Source of the DNA: Polychytrium aggregatum
Lineage: Eukaryota; Chytridiomycota; Chytridiomycetes; Polychytriales
Assembly (NCBI RefSeq): GCF_025602895.1
Contig: NW_026516348.1
Location: 1-64,000 of the forward strand
Direction: 5' to 3'
Length of the DNA: 64,000 nucleotides
Below are positions 22,101 to 31,394 of the stretch, in pieces. Within the stretch, counting starts at the first letter, position 1. Each line of letters begins with the position of its first letter. Made by a program: the position numbers and the translations under genes. The notes beneath the pieces were generated by a model. That model saw nothing but the letters and a program-made list of their open reading frames with translations, had not been told where the DNA came from and ran no database searches.

Positions 22101-23143
22101 TTGTGGTGGTATGCAGCCTCACAAAGATGGCACACTTTATGTCCTGGCGTTCACTGCCGTCGGCGGAGGAGACTGCGTCACTGTTCCTCGACAATGTCTT
22201 TCGTCTCCATGGCCTCCCCGACACAGTGGTTTCAGACCGAGGAAGTCAGTTCACCTCTCGGTTCTGGAAGGCACTCTGCACGCAGCTCGGGATCCAAACC
22301 AGTCTGTCCACGGCCTTCCATCCCCAGACCGATGGACAGACTGAGAGGGTCAACCAGGTCATCAACCAATACCTGCGCTGTTACACGTCGTATCAGCAAG
22401 ATGACTGGGCCGAGCTGCTGCCGTTGGCCGAGTTCTCTTACAATAACCTCGAGAACTCGTCAACACATGCCTCGCCATTCTTGGCAACCTATGGGTTCCA
22501 CCCAAGGTTCGAAGTCCCCGTTGTCGCTGGCGGCCCTGATGTTCCCTCTGCCACGGAGAGGGTTGAACATCTCCAGCGGAACCTGGCACTGTTGAAGGAG
22601 AATCTTGAGAAGGCAAAGTCTGACTACAAGCACTTCTCAGATCTCCGGAGGTCCCAGGCTCCCGACTTGCGTCCGGGCGATCAAGTCTGGGTGCTGACTC
22701 GTAACATCAGCACCACTCGCCCAAGCAAGAAGCTGGATTACCAGAGGATTGGACCATTCACCATCCTCGAGGCCGTCGGGACATTGGCTTTCCGCCTGGA
22801 CTTGCCAAAGGACATAAAGGTGCACCCGGTGTTCCATGTGTCTCTTCTTGAGCCCTACAAGAAGAACTCGCTTCCGGGTCGGGTGCAAGCGCCGCCCCCT
22901 GCGGTGGTCATCGATGGGAACTTGGAGTGGGAGGTCGAAGAGATCTTAGACTCCAAGTTCGTGCGCGGAAAGCTGCACTATCTCATCGATTGGAAAGGCT
23001 ACCCGGTCACCGATCGAAGTTGGGAGCCCGCCGACATTGTCTTTGCCCCAACGGTGGCCGCGGAGTACCACCGACGCTACCCAGACAAGCCTGGCCCCAG
23101 GAGAACTCAAGATGGAACACGCCGTAGTTTAAGGAGGAGATAG
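19121..23143 (+). CDS. pol: B2 Pol polyprotein
   Basis: Identical 1340-residue product to B1 Pol, with protease, YLDD reverse transcriptase, RNase H, H-H-C-C/D-D-E integrase and chromodomain all intact. It starts with the same GTG and lies in the -1 frame relative to gag. The stop is followed at once by the 3' LTR. Two identical intact copies in tandem point to very recent duplication or recombination. Confidence 0.95.
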   Translation: MPLVSTGEAVMCGQLRLASGPADTLSSGIVPVAPLVSLGTAPHPQVQIPELSCQPSAKLTVCASRNPGAEAGTEPKSCVSSVRRCSLVVPVAVRLPSGDSLSCEGLVDSGASGNFIDEDFVARHSVPTCSKASPLAVEGVDGKPLSSGPILRETAPLEVILGDVSQRLRFDVIRSPHQPLILGFPWLRTAEPKIVWSRGLLCLPPSVDSDPSPCTTSLSSCSTSSNVTPLLDDSTPLIDLSSSPTLPPSSSPSCLVPPEPLRSSQTPSSVVSSLSLLDVPPPVVCSSDIVQNKVTVEHYSDLVHAPPLSSDAPLRVCSIDYRSMRESLDACRHGTQPLTIFQVHVLPTDEPSTATVEVPAEYKDFLSVFSKQEADSLPPHRPYDCPIDLEPGKSPKFGPLYSLSEPELHALRDYLDENLAKGFVRPSSSPAGSPILFVKKKDGSLRLCVDYRALNGITVKNRYPLPLIGELLDRLRGAKVFTKLDLRGAYNLLRIRSGDEWKTAFRTRYGHFEYLVMPFGLTNAPATFQHFINDVLRTELDQFAIAYLDDILIYSADPSQHVEHVKQVLSKLRAAKLYCKLEKCEFSKTSVSFLGFMVSPEGIGMERSKLSAILDWPIPRNISDLRSFVGFANFYRRFIDGYAKIAGPMTRLFRKTHGFQWSREADKAFRSLKDAFVSEPVLVHPDPSKPFVVESDASDFALGCVLSQRGADDRLHPCSFHSRTLSNAERNYSIYEKELLAIKEAFEAWRHYLEGAQHPVAVLTDHKNLEYLATARILNQRHARWSQFLSRFDIRIQYRPGARNGKADALSRRSDYIPSSASVSRDPPLLLDPAAVIRVLRSRDARSSVASRSDPVDLLQLIAEEQARDPGLDKYRRDPKFVWNGQYLTFQNRIVVPESCRVPALKSCHDPVAVGHPGIRRTLALVSRQFWWQTYRKDVKEYVSTCDTCARSKAPRHKPFGFLLPLQTADRPWGTLTMDFITDLPKSKGHTCIFVVVCSLTKMAHFMSWRSLPSAEETASLFLDNVFRLHGLPDTVVSDRGSQFTSRFWKALCTQLGIQTSLSTAFHPQTDGQTERVNQVINQYLRCYTSYQQDDWAELLPLAEFSYNNLENSSTHASPFLATYGFHPRFEVPVVAGGPDVPSATERVEHLQRNLALLKENLEKAKSDYKHFSDLRRSQAPDLRPGDQVWVLTRNISTTRPSKKLDYQRIGPFTILEAVGTLAFRLDLPKDIKVHPVFHVSLLEPYKKNSLPGRVQAPPPAVVIDGNLEWEVEEILDSKFVRGKLHYLIDWKGYPVTDRSWEPADIVFAPTVAAEYHRRYPDKPGPRRTQDGTRRSLRRR

Positions 23144-23562
23144 TGTGATGACCAGCATCACAACGGACCAATGAGATTGTCCCGCATGCTCTCGCCCTCC
23201 GCACCAATCATGAGTCCCCACGTGTTTGTTTGCCCCCATGCATGAGCACGCGCCGTTGCCACCCGCGTCTACTGGTTTCCTGCCTCCCCCACCGCTCGGC
23301 ACATGTCCCCGGGCTGTGCCAAGCCTCTCTCGCTTGCACACCAGCCACTCTCGCACCCCCTTCTCGCTTCTCTGTGATGCTCCACCCTTCTCGCCCACTT
23401 TTGCCCCTCGACCTTCTCCCGGTCTATAAATAGCCCTGCATGTCTGAGCCTATGTTGAACACCAGTTCGAACAAAACTTGTTCTTTGGTGTTCGGGGCTA
23501 AAAGCTAATAAAGCTCATACCAAGCACTTGGTCTTCGTCCTTGCGCTTGTTCACTCCTTACA
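23144..23562 (+). repeat. Family B LTR, right
   Basis: 419 bp, same sequence organisation. It is followed directly by family C pol sequence (CTGCCACCCCAACGCACC), which in C3 lies at 58359 onward. Confidence 0.96.
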
Positions 23563-25778
23563 CTGCCACCCCAACGCACCGTCGATCATCGCATCGACAT
23601 CGAACCAGGCTCGTCGCCTCCGTCAAGACCGACGTACCAACTGTCGCTGACGGAGATGGACGAACTCAAGCGCCAGTTGGATGACCTCCTCGCCCATGGG
23701 TTCATCCGCCCGAGCCAGTCACCGTATGGTGCACCAGTGCTCTTTGTCAAGAAGAAAGAAGGTGATCTCAGGATGTGCGTCGACTATCGCGCACTAAACA
23801 AACAGACCATCAAGAACACCTACCCGTTGCCCAGGATCGACGAGTTGATGGATCGTCTGAGTGGAGCAAAGGTCTTTAGCAAGATAGACCTCCGCTCAGG
23901 CTACCATCAGATCCGCATCCACGAGGATGATGTCCACAAGACCGCCTTCAGGACTCGCTACGGACTGTACGAGTTCCTAGTGCTGCCGTTCGGATTGACG
24001 AACGCACCTGCCACGTTCATGCAGCTGATGAACGATGTGTTCCGCCAAGAGCTCGACAACTCTGTCATCGTGTACCTGGATGATATCCTTGTGTACAGCA
24101 AGGATGAAGCGACCCATGAAGGTCATGTCGCCCGCGTGCTGGCCAAGCTACGCGAGCACAAGTTGTATGCCAAACTGTCCAAGTGTGAGTTCTTCAAGAA
24201 TCAAGTCCCGTTCCTGGGACACGTTGTCTCAGGAAGAGGAATCGAAGTCGACCCCGCCAAGGTCAAGTCTGTGGTCGAGTGGCCGCCGCTCGCATGCGTC
24301 TCTGACGTGCAGTCGTTTCTCGGTCTCGTCAACTACTACCGCCGATTCATCCCCGATCTGGCGCGCACTGCCGGTCCACTCACAGACCTACTCCGCAAAG
24401 AGTGCCCCTTCGTGTGGGACCACCCACAACGCCAAGCGTTCGAGACCCTCAAGCACGCCTTGACGAACGCTCCTGTCCTCGCTGTGTTCGACCCGAACAC
24501 GGATGTCTCCGTGCACACCGACGCCTCCGACTTTGCGGTGGGAGCTGTTTTGATGCAGGAGGGAAGGCCCGTTGCCTTCGAGTCGCGCAAACTGTCCCAA
24601 CACGAGATCAACTATCCCGTGCACGAGAAGGAGCAGCTTGCGATCATCTACGCGCTGCAGAAGTTCCGAGTGTACCTCCACGGTACCGCCAAGCCCTTCA
24701 AGATTGTGACGGACCACCAGTCACTGCGTTACCTCGACACCAAGAAGAACCTGAGCCGACGCCAAGCGCGATGGATGGAGTTCCTCGCCGAGTACAACTA
24801 CGAGGTTGTATACCAGAAAGGCAAACTCAATGTGGTGCCTGACGCACTGTCCCGACGCCCCGACTACCAATTGGCGTCACTGTACGAGTCGACTGTCAGT
24901 GTCGACAACACGATGCTGGATGTTGTCCGAGACAACATCGCCAACGACAAACAGTTCGGAGAACTGTTCCGAAAGGTGTCTAAGCTCCCCAAGGACGACG
25001 AATCATCCGAGTACACAGTGCGTGATGGCCTGCTCCTCCTGAAGAAGGACAGCCGTGTCTGTGTGCCGGACATTCCGTCGTTGAAGACCAAGTTGCTCCA
25101 AGAGGTCCACGACTCGCCCCTCGCTGGACACTTTGGAGTCGAGAAGACATACGACCGACTGGCCAAAGTCGCATACTGGCCTGGAATGAAGCGCACCGTC
25201 GAGAAGTACATCGAGTCCTGCCATACCTGCAAGATGGTCAAGTCACGCACGACCCGAGAGCAAGGATTGCTGCAACCCCTGCCTGTTCCCGACCGCCCCT
25301 GGACCAGCATGTCCATGGATCTCATCACGCATCTACCGACGACCAAGTTGGACCACGATGCAATCGCTGTCTTTGTCGACAGGTTCAGCAAGATGGCACA
25401 CTTTGTGCCGTGCCAGACGACATGCTCCGCGCCTGACCTTGCACTGCTGTTCTTCAAGCATGTGTTCAAGCACCACGGCCTCCCAAAGTCCATCGTCAGT
25501 GATCGAGACCCCCGATTCACCTCCTTGTTTTGGACAAGTCTGTTCGACCATCTCGGCACCAAGCTGAACATGTCAACCTCGCACCACCAACAAACGGATG
25601 GACAGTCCGAGCGGACGATCCGCACCCTCGAGCAATACCTGAGGACATACGCCTCGACCAGCCAAGACGACTGGGACATACAGCTGAGTCATGCAGAGTT
25701 TGCATACAACACCGCCAAGTCGAGCACAACTGGCTTGAGCCCCTTTGAGGCGCTCTACGGATTCCAGCCTGATGTTCT
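23563..25778 (+). pseudogene. pol: C1 pol, left part (RT, RNase H, integrase core)
   Basis: Open frame from the left junction to the A2 insertion. It starts at [11 protein letters not shown] just before the reverse transcriptase (the first methionine is at 23656). Reverse transcriptase: [21 protein letters not shown]. RNase [14 protein letters not shown]. Integrase: HH-CC region near 25130-25240, then [19 protein letters not shown] and TDGQSERTI. Cut at LYGFQPDV; the remainder resumes at 32191. Protease and gag are missing because the 5' end is truncated. Residues agree closely with C2 and C3. Confidence 0.9.
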
Positions 25779-26569
25779 GTTAGAGTCCAAAGGGGACTCA
25801 ACGGCAAAAGAAGAAGTGAGCTCGAAGTGAGCTCAGGGAAAGCAAGGGTAGAGTCCGAAGTGGACTCGGAGAGGGAGCGAGGGAAGCAAAGATCCGTTCA
25901 AGATAAGACTTGTCTCGAAATGAGACGTGAGGAACACTCAGAGAATAAAGTAGAAGGCACTTTATTTAGTCCTATTTTGAACGCTAAGGTTCGACTACAC
26001 ATCGCGGGGGTCAGGCTATTTATAGACAAGTCCGGACTTGGCAGCGAAGGGCGGCCAAGGGAGGGAAAAGTGGGCGATCGAGCAGGGCGAAGGGGGCGAT
26101 GCACGAACGAGGGCCGAGAAGGACCACCGAGACAGGCAGAGAACCAAAGCGAGAGAGGCGCAAGCAAAAGCGAAGCACCTGGCAGGAGAAACGTGCAAAG
26201 GCGAAGCAATGTGACTCAACGTCCAAGAAGCGGATTGGTCAAGTATAAGGTTGGGGCAAATGCATGCGAGATGAACAAGAGATCGGGGCGGTCAGGCAGG
26301 TCATGAGTCACCGGTGGGGGGACACATGACCGGCAGCCGAATTGCAACCAATCGCAGCAAGGCGCGTGCACAAACAAACCGGCGCGTGCGAAGAAGACAA
26401 AGGAAGCGGAGCAGCGCGGGAAAACGGAAGTGCGGAAGGAGCGGAAAAGGACAGGCAAAAGGCGGAAAATCGGAGGGGAACTGCAAGGCTACACACAAAC
26501 AAACAGAAAGGCAAAAGAATAGCCAAGTGTGCAGTCAAAGTGGAGAACAAGCAGGAGCTATCCCTAACA
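25779..26569 (-). repeat. A2 3' LTR
   Basis: 791 bp, family A. It abuts the minus-strand polypurine tract AAGGAAGGGGATGA at 26570-26583. Confidence 0.95.
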
Positions 26570-26581
26570 TCATCCCCTTCC

Positions 26582-29500
26582 TTAGCGACGAACTCCGGAC
26601 GTCGCCTTCGGCTTTGAGGGATAGCGAAGGTGGAAGTCAGCAACAAGATCAGTGGCGTGGGAAACATTGGCAGCGGGCTCCCAAGACCGGTCAGTCTCGG
26701 AATAGCCCTTCCACTGAACCAAGTACTGTAAGCGACCACGGAAGAGCCGAGAATCGAGAACAGTCTCGACCTCAAACTCTTCCTGGGAGTTAACAAGAAT
26801 GGGAGGTGGTTCTGGTTGGGTGAACTCGGGAACAATGTCCTTCGTTCGGGGTTCAAGGAGGGATACATGGAAAACGGGGTGAACTTTAAGTGTGGAAGGG
26901 AGTTTAAGCTCAAAGGCAACGGGGTTGATGCGGCGAAGAACTTTAAAGGGGCCAAGCTTTTTCTGGTCAAGCTTGTTGGAGGGACGAAGGGTGCGAATGT
27001 GGCGACGATCCAGAAAAACGAGGTCGCCAACGGAGATGTCGGGAGTGGGGAGACGGGATTTGTTGGCCTGCACAGTGTAGGACTCTTGGGCAACCCGGAG
27101 GTTGGCCTTGAGATCCTCGAGAACGGTCTGAAGTCGGTCGACACGTTCTTCGGCAGAGGGCACAACAGAGGGATCACGAATGATAGAGGGATCGAAAATG
27201 GGGTGATGGCCATGGACTGCAAAGAAGGGAGTCATGCCAGTGGAGGTGTTTTCCGAGTTGTTGTAAGTGAACTCGGCAAGGGGAAGGTGAAGGGTCCAGT
27301 CGTCTTGCAGGTAATTGCAATGGATACGCAAATACTGCTCGATGACCTGGTTGAGAACCTCGGTCGAACCGTCGGTCTCGGGGTGGAAGGCAGAAGAAAG
27401 GGAAATCTTCGTCTTCAGAAGCTCATTGAAGCGCCTCCAGAAGGCCGAAGTAAACTGAGTTCCTCGGTCCGAAACAATAGACCGGGGACAACCATGCAAG
27501 CGGAAGATGTGGGAGAGGAAGAGTTCGGCGGTTTGCTCGCCTGTAACCGTCTTCGTGGTGGGCACAAAGTGTGCTTGTTTGGACAGGCGGTCCTTAACCA
27601 CGAAGATCGAGTCAAAACCGTTCGAAGGTGGGAGATCCGTGATGAAGTCCATCGACAGGTCCCACCAACGTTCGGAAGGAACGGGGAGAGGATGAAGTAA
27701 ACCATAAGGGGAGTGACGGGACGGCTTGGCTCGCTGGCACGCTTCACAATTAGCAATGAAGCGACGCACAGACTTACGAAGCCGGGGCCAGTGAAAGTCC
27801 CGGGAGACGAGCTCAACGGTCTTGGCAAGACCAAAGTGACCAGCGGCAGCGGAGCAGTGACGTTGCTCAAACACTTTGAGCTGGAGCTCGGGGGAAGGGA
27901 CAACGATCAGGTCTTTAAAGTAAAGGAGACCGTCACGGAAGGAGTAATCGCCATCAAGACGTTTGGCGTTAAAGTCAGAAAGGAGGGAACAAGAAAGGGT
28001 GGCAGCTCGAATCTCGGAAAGAAAGTCGGGATTCGAGCCGATAACAGTGATGCTGTCGAGAGAAATAGACTCGAACAGCTGAAGGAAGTTGGTGGAGTGG
28101 AGGGAGTCACCAGGCTTTATCTCAAAGTCAGAACGGCGACTGAGAGCATCGGCTTTGGTGTTGAGACGACCAGGGCGGTGGTAAATGCGAAAAGCAAAGT
28201 CAGAAAGGAATTGGGCCCACCGGAACTGGCGGCGAGAAAGTTGAGAAGCGGCAGTGAACCGGGTAAGGTTCTGATGATCAGAGAAAACAAGAGTGGGAAT
28301 ATCAGGGTCGGCAGCCATCAAGTAATGACGCCAGGCGGTAAAGGAATCGACAATGGCGAGGAGCTCTTTGTCGTGAGTGTCATAATTCACCTCGGCGGGA
28401 CGGAATTGCCGAGAGTGAAAAGCAACGGGGTGAAGAGCGCCGTCAGGGTCAAACTGAGAAAGGACGGCACCCAAAGCAAAGTCAGAAGCATCGGGCTCGA
28501 TGACAGCGGGTTTAGAGAAATCAAAGTATCGAAGAATAGGTGCGGAAGTGAAGGAAAGTTTAAGAGAATCAAAAGCCTCTTGGGCCTCGGGAGACCAAGA
28601 GAAGGTGGAGGATTTGGTAGTGAGGGAAGTCAAAGGACGAGCAAGTGCGGAAAAGTCCTTGACGAAGCGGCGGTAAAAGTTTGCGAAACCAATAAAGACT
28701 TGGATATCGCGAGCAGAAGAGGGAACAGGCCAAAGGGAAACGGCCTCGACCTTGGCAGGGTCCATTTTGATGCCATCGGCAGAAATGATCATGCCGAGAA
28801 AGTCAACTTCAGAAAGGTCAAAAGAACACTTGGCCGGATTGACCTTAAGGGAGTGTTCACGAAGGCGAGAGAGAACAAGCTTAACATGCTCCTCATGCTC
28901 CTGGGGATCTTTTGAGAAGATCAGGATGTCGTCAAGATAAATGACAACACAGACACCAAGGAGGTCCGAGAAGATGTCGTTCATAAAAAACTGAAAAGCA
29001 GCGGGGGCATTCGAAAGACCAAAGGGGATAACATTGTACTCAAATGAGCCAGATTTGCAAACAAAAGCAGTCTTCCACTCATCGCCCTTCTTGACACGAA
29101 CCAAGTGGTAAGCATCAGGAAGGTCGAGGTGTGAGAAGACGCGGGCAGAAGAAAGTTTATCCAGAAGATCCTGGAAGAGGGGAAGTGGGTAACGGTTCTT
29201 CTTCGTGATGGCATTGAGGCCTCGGTAGTCGACGCAAAGGCGAAGACCACCATTGGGCTTCTTCACGAAGAAGCAGGGAGCACCAACGGGAGAAGAGGAT
29301 TTGGAGATCCAACCACGTGCGAGGGCGTTGGTCAGATACTCCGAAAGAGCAGATTCCTCGGCCGGGGACAAAGGATAGACTTTCCCCGGCTTTGGCAAAC
29401 GAGGTTCCTTTCCATCCTCGGTCCGTACAAACTCAATGGACAAGTCATACGGACGATGAGGAGGCAAGGAAGAAGGAGGGTCAGACTTGAGGCTGAAAAC

Positions 29501-30460
29501 GTCGCCAAACTCATTGTATTTGAGTGGGACGCCTCGAGAGTCAACAGGGGTGCCAGACTCGGCATACACCTTCGTCGTGAGCACGGACCTTATCGACACC
29601 GTAGGATACGTCTCCGGCGAAGGAGGACGGATATCCATTTGGGCAGCGAAAATGTCGAGCTTGTCTTCCCGTGCAAGACGGAGAAGACTCGCCGCATTAA
29701 CGAGCTCAATGTCGGGTGAAGATAAAGCCGTTGGCTCTTCAGAAAGCGAAGCAGAGTCAAGGCGGGAAGAAAGGGAAGGCGAAGTGCCAAAGGAGGGAAC
29801 CGGTGTAAGGGAAGGACCGGAGGGAGGAGGAGTCAAAGGCGAAGTGCCCGAAGGGGGAGGCGAGGAGCCGGAAGCGGACGGAGTGTCCAAGGAAGAAGCA
29901 GAGACATCCGCGAGGATGTGTCCATCAGCAAGGCAAGAGGGATCGGAGAATGAAAGGGAGAGGGACTTCCAATTAACAACTGGATTATGCAAGCGCATCC
30001 AGGGAAGACCAAGAGTGATGGGAGTGGTGGAGAGTCGAGTCACAAGAAAAGAAATCGACTCGGTGTGGGAACCAATGGTCAGAGTCAAAGGCGCGGTTTG
30101 GAAACGAATGAAACCGGCCGAAGAACCATCAGCAAGGGAAACGGAGTAAGGAGTAGAAAGAGGGATAAGAGAGAGTTTATGGAGATCGGCAAAGGCAGGA
30201 TCAATGAGGGCAAGAGCGGAACATCCATCATCAATAAAAACAGAAAGGGAGATGGAGACCGGGCCAGAAAGACTCATGACGATAAGAGTGGCCGGAAGAA
30301 GAAGCTTATCGTCCGATAGTGACGAGTCAGAGGGGGAAGATGTTCGTATCGCCGAACAGACCACCTCGCTTACTTGCGAGGTGCTGCTCGGCTGTGAGCA
30401 TTTCCCGAGTTCCGTTTGACCAGAACCGGGCACTGCTGAACATCGCGACTGCCGGGACAA
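26582..30460 (-). CDS. pol: A2 Pol polyprotein (PR-RT-RH-IN-chromodomain)
   Basis: Intact 1292-codon polyprotein. The protease-like region carries IDDGCSALALIDP (DDG at about 77-79) rather than the DSG/DTG seen in most Ty3 proteases. Reverse transcriptase: [22 protein letters not shown] at about 505-515. RNase H: IEPDASDFALGAV. Integrase: H-H-C-C at about 870-915 and D-D-E in SMDFITDLP, VSDRGTQFT and TDGSTEVLN. C-terminal chromodomain: FEVETVLDSRLF...VQWKGYSETD at about 1225-1270. It overlaps the end of gag in the -1 frame, so ribosomal frameshifting is the likely route of expression. Confidence 0.95.
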   Translation of the reverse strand: MSRQSRCSAVPGSGQTELGKCSQPSSTSQVSEVVCSAIRTSSPSDSSLSDDKLLLPATLIVMSLSGPVSISLSVFIDDGCSALALIDPAFADLHKLSLIPLSTPYSVSLADGSSAGFIRFQTAPLTLTIGSHTESISFLVTRLSTTPITLGLPWMRLHNPVVNWKSLSLSFSDPSCLADGHILADVSASSLDTPSASGSSPPPSGTSPLTPPPSGPSLTPVPSFGTSPSLSSRLDSASLSEEPTALSSPDIELVNAASLLRLAREDKLDIFAAQMDIRPPSPETYPTVSIRSVLTTKVYAESGTPVDSRGVPLKYNEFGDVFSLKSDPPSSLPPHRPYDLSIEFVRTEDGKEPRLPKPGKVYPLSPAEESALSEYLTNALARGWISKSSSPVGAPCFFVKKPNGGLRLCVDYRGLNAITKKNRYPLPLFQDLLDKLSSARVFSHLDLPDAYHLVRVKKGDEWKTAFVCKSGSFEYNVIPFGLSNAPAAFQFFMNDIFSDLLGVCVVIYLDDILIFSKDPQEHEEHVKLVLSRLREHSLKVNPAKCSFDLSEVDFLGMIISADGIKMDPAKVEAVSLWPVPSSARDIQVFIGFANFYRRFVKDFSALARPLTSLTTKSSTFSWSPEAQEAFDSLKLSFTSAPILRYFDFSKPAVIEPDASDFALGAVLSQFDPDGALHPVAFHSRQFRPAEVNYDTHDKELLAIVDSFTAWRHYLMAADPDIPTLVFSDHQNLTRFTAASQLSRRQFRWAQFLSDFAFRIYHRPGRLNTKADALSRRSDFEIKPGDSLHSTNFLQLFESISLDSITVIGSNPDFLSEIRAATLSCSLLSDFNAKRLDGDYSFRDGLLYFKDLIVVPSPELQLKVFEQRHCSAAAGHFGLAKTVELVSRDFHWPRLRKSVRRFIANCEACQRAKPSRHSPYGLLHPLPVPSERWWDLSMDFITDLPPSNGFDSIFVVKDRLSKQAHFVPTTKTVTGEQTAELFLSHIFRLHGCPRSIVSDRGTQFTSAFWRRFNELLKTKISLSSAFHPETDGSTEVLNQVIEQYLRIHCNYLQDDWTLHLPLAEFTYNNSENTSTGMTPFFAVHGHHPIFDPSIIRDPSVVPSAEERVDRLQTVLEDLKANLRVAQESYTVQANKSRLPTPDISVGDLVFLDRRHIRTLRPSNKLDQKKLGPFKVLRRINPVAFELKLPSTLKVHPVFHVSLLEPRTKDIVPEFTQPEPPPILVNSQEEFEVETVLDSRLFRGRLQYLVQWKGYSETDRSWEPAANVSHATDLVADFHLRYPSKPKATSGVRR

Positions 30461-31323
30461 GACTTTTCCCCGCAGTACAAGCAGAGACCCTGCTCACGAC
30501 GTCGCTTTTTCTCGACGTCGGAGAGCTTAGCAGGGCGGACCGAGACAGAGTCAAGGTCCATGGGAGTGGGTGCAGAAGAGGAGGAAGAAGAAACATGCGC
30601 GGGAGAATGGTGGTGATGGGGAGCAGAGCGAGAAGAAGGAGGAGGAGGTTGGGAACGGGAGGAGACCTTGAGACGATGGAGGGCATCGTCGTACTCGACC
30701 GCTGCCTTGATCAACTCGGGCAAGGAAGCGGGAGCGGGGCGGAGACCGATGAGGTGGAACTTGACCTCAGACTTCAAACCCTCCTTGAAGAAGTGCATCT
30801 TGGTGGGTTCGTCAGTCTGGACGCGGGCGGCGAGCTGGACGAAGCGGGTGGCGAAGGCTTGGCAGGACTTGAGCTGGACCAAGCGTTTGAGGTCGTTCAA
30901 GGCCTTATCTTGCGAGGAGGCCGTGTCCTCACCGAAGGTCGACTTGAGGGCAACTTCAAAATCCGCGAAGGAAGCCGGGAAGCGGTTGGCCATATAAAAG
31001 GCGGCCTCGTACCATTTGAAAGCTTCGCCGCGGAGGAAGGAGGTGGCATAAAGGACCTTCTGGCGCTCGGGCGCAAAGAAGGCAGGATCGGCGAGGAAGA
31101 CGAGGTGGCACTGGGCGAGGAAGGCCGTCGTCTCGTCGCGGGAACCTAGGAACTCCTTGGGCTTGTTCACCTGGTAGACCTGGCGGGGAGCGGCGGCGGG
31201 AGCTTGCAGATCTTGGATCTGACGATGGAGAGCAGCGTTCTGGGTCATGAGGGCGTTCATACGCTCCTCCATGCGCGCCAGGTACGCATTGAGATCTGCC
31301 GGGGGTGCAGCAGGCTCAGCCAT
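30370..31323 (-). CDS. gag: A2 Gag
   Basis: Gag of about 317 residues from the ATG at 31323 (MAEPAAPPADLNAYLARMEE). The open frame continues upstream into the 5' LTR without a nearer ATG, so this start is preferred. N-terminal coiled coil (MNALMTQNAALHRQIQDLQ), then the capsid core (FAPERQKVLYATSFLRG, AFYMANRFPASF). The knuckle CLYCGEKSCPGSRDVQQC keeps the cysteines but lacks the usual CX2CX4HX4C histidine, so its nucleocapsid motif is degenerate. Overlaps pol by 91 bases. Confidence 0.92.
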   Translation of the reverse strand: MAEPAAPPADLNAYLARMEERMNALMTQNAALHRQIQDLQAPAAAPRQVYQVNKPKEFLGSRDETTAFLAQCHLVFLADPAFFAPERQKVLYATSFLRGEAFKWYEAAFYMANRFPASFADFEVALKSTFGEDTASSQDKALNDLKRLVQLKSCQAFATRFVQLAARVQTDEPTKMHFFKEGLKSEVKFHLIGLRPAPASLPELIKAAVEYDDALHRLKVSSRSQPPPPSSRSAPHHHHSPAHVSSSSSSAPTPMDLDSVSVRPAKLSDVEKKRRREQGLCLYCGEKSCPGSRDVQQCPVLVKRNSGNAHSRAAPRK

Positions 31324-31394
31324 CGGATCGACGAGGGAAAGAGAGGCGAAAGAAGAAGAAAGGCCGGGAAGCCAAGAGGGAGCGTTCAAAATGA

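Larger units (their letters stand above)
11815..23562 (+). mobile_element. B1/B2: tandem family B chromovirus array (LTR-body-LTR-body-LTR)
   Basis: Three 419-bp LTRs (11815-12233, 17487-17905, 23144-23562) enclose two bodies. The two bodies encode identical 325-residue Gag and 1340-residue Pol. The only difference I see is a 29-T versus a 14-T tract before gag. The period between gag starts is 5657 bp. The left flank is GCGGA and the right flank CTGCC, so the outer ends do not share a target duplication. The polypurine tract before each 3' LTR is AAGGAGGAGATAG. Confidence 0.95.

Noticed and set aside
26816-28915. Long plus-strand frames antisense to A2 pol (for example 294 and 400 codons)
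   Set aside because: They are shadows created by codon bias of the intact minus-strand pol and carry no family motif.
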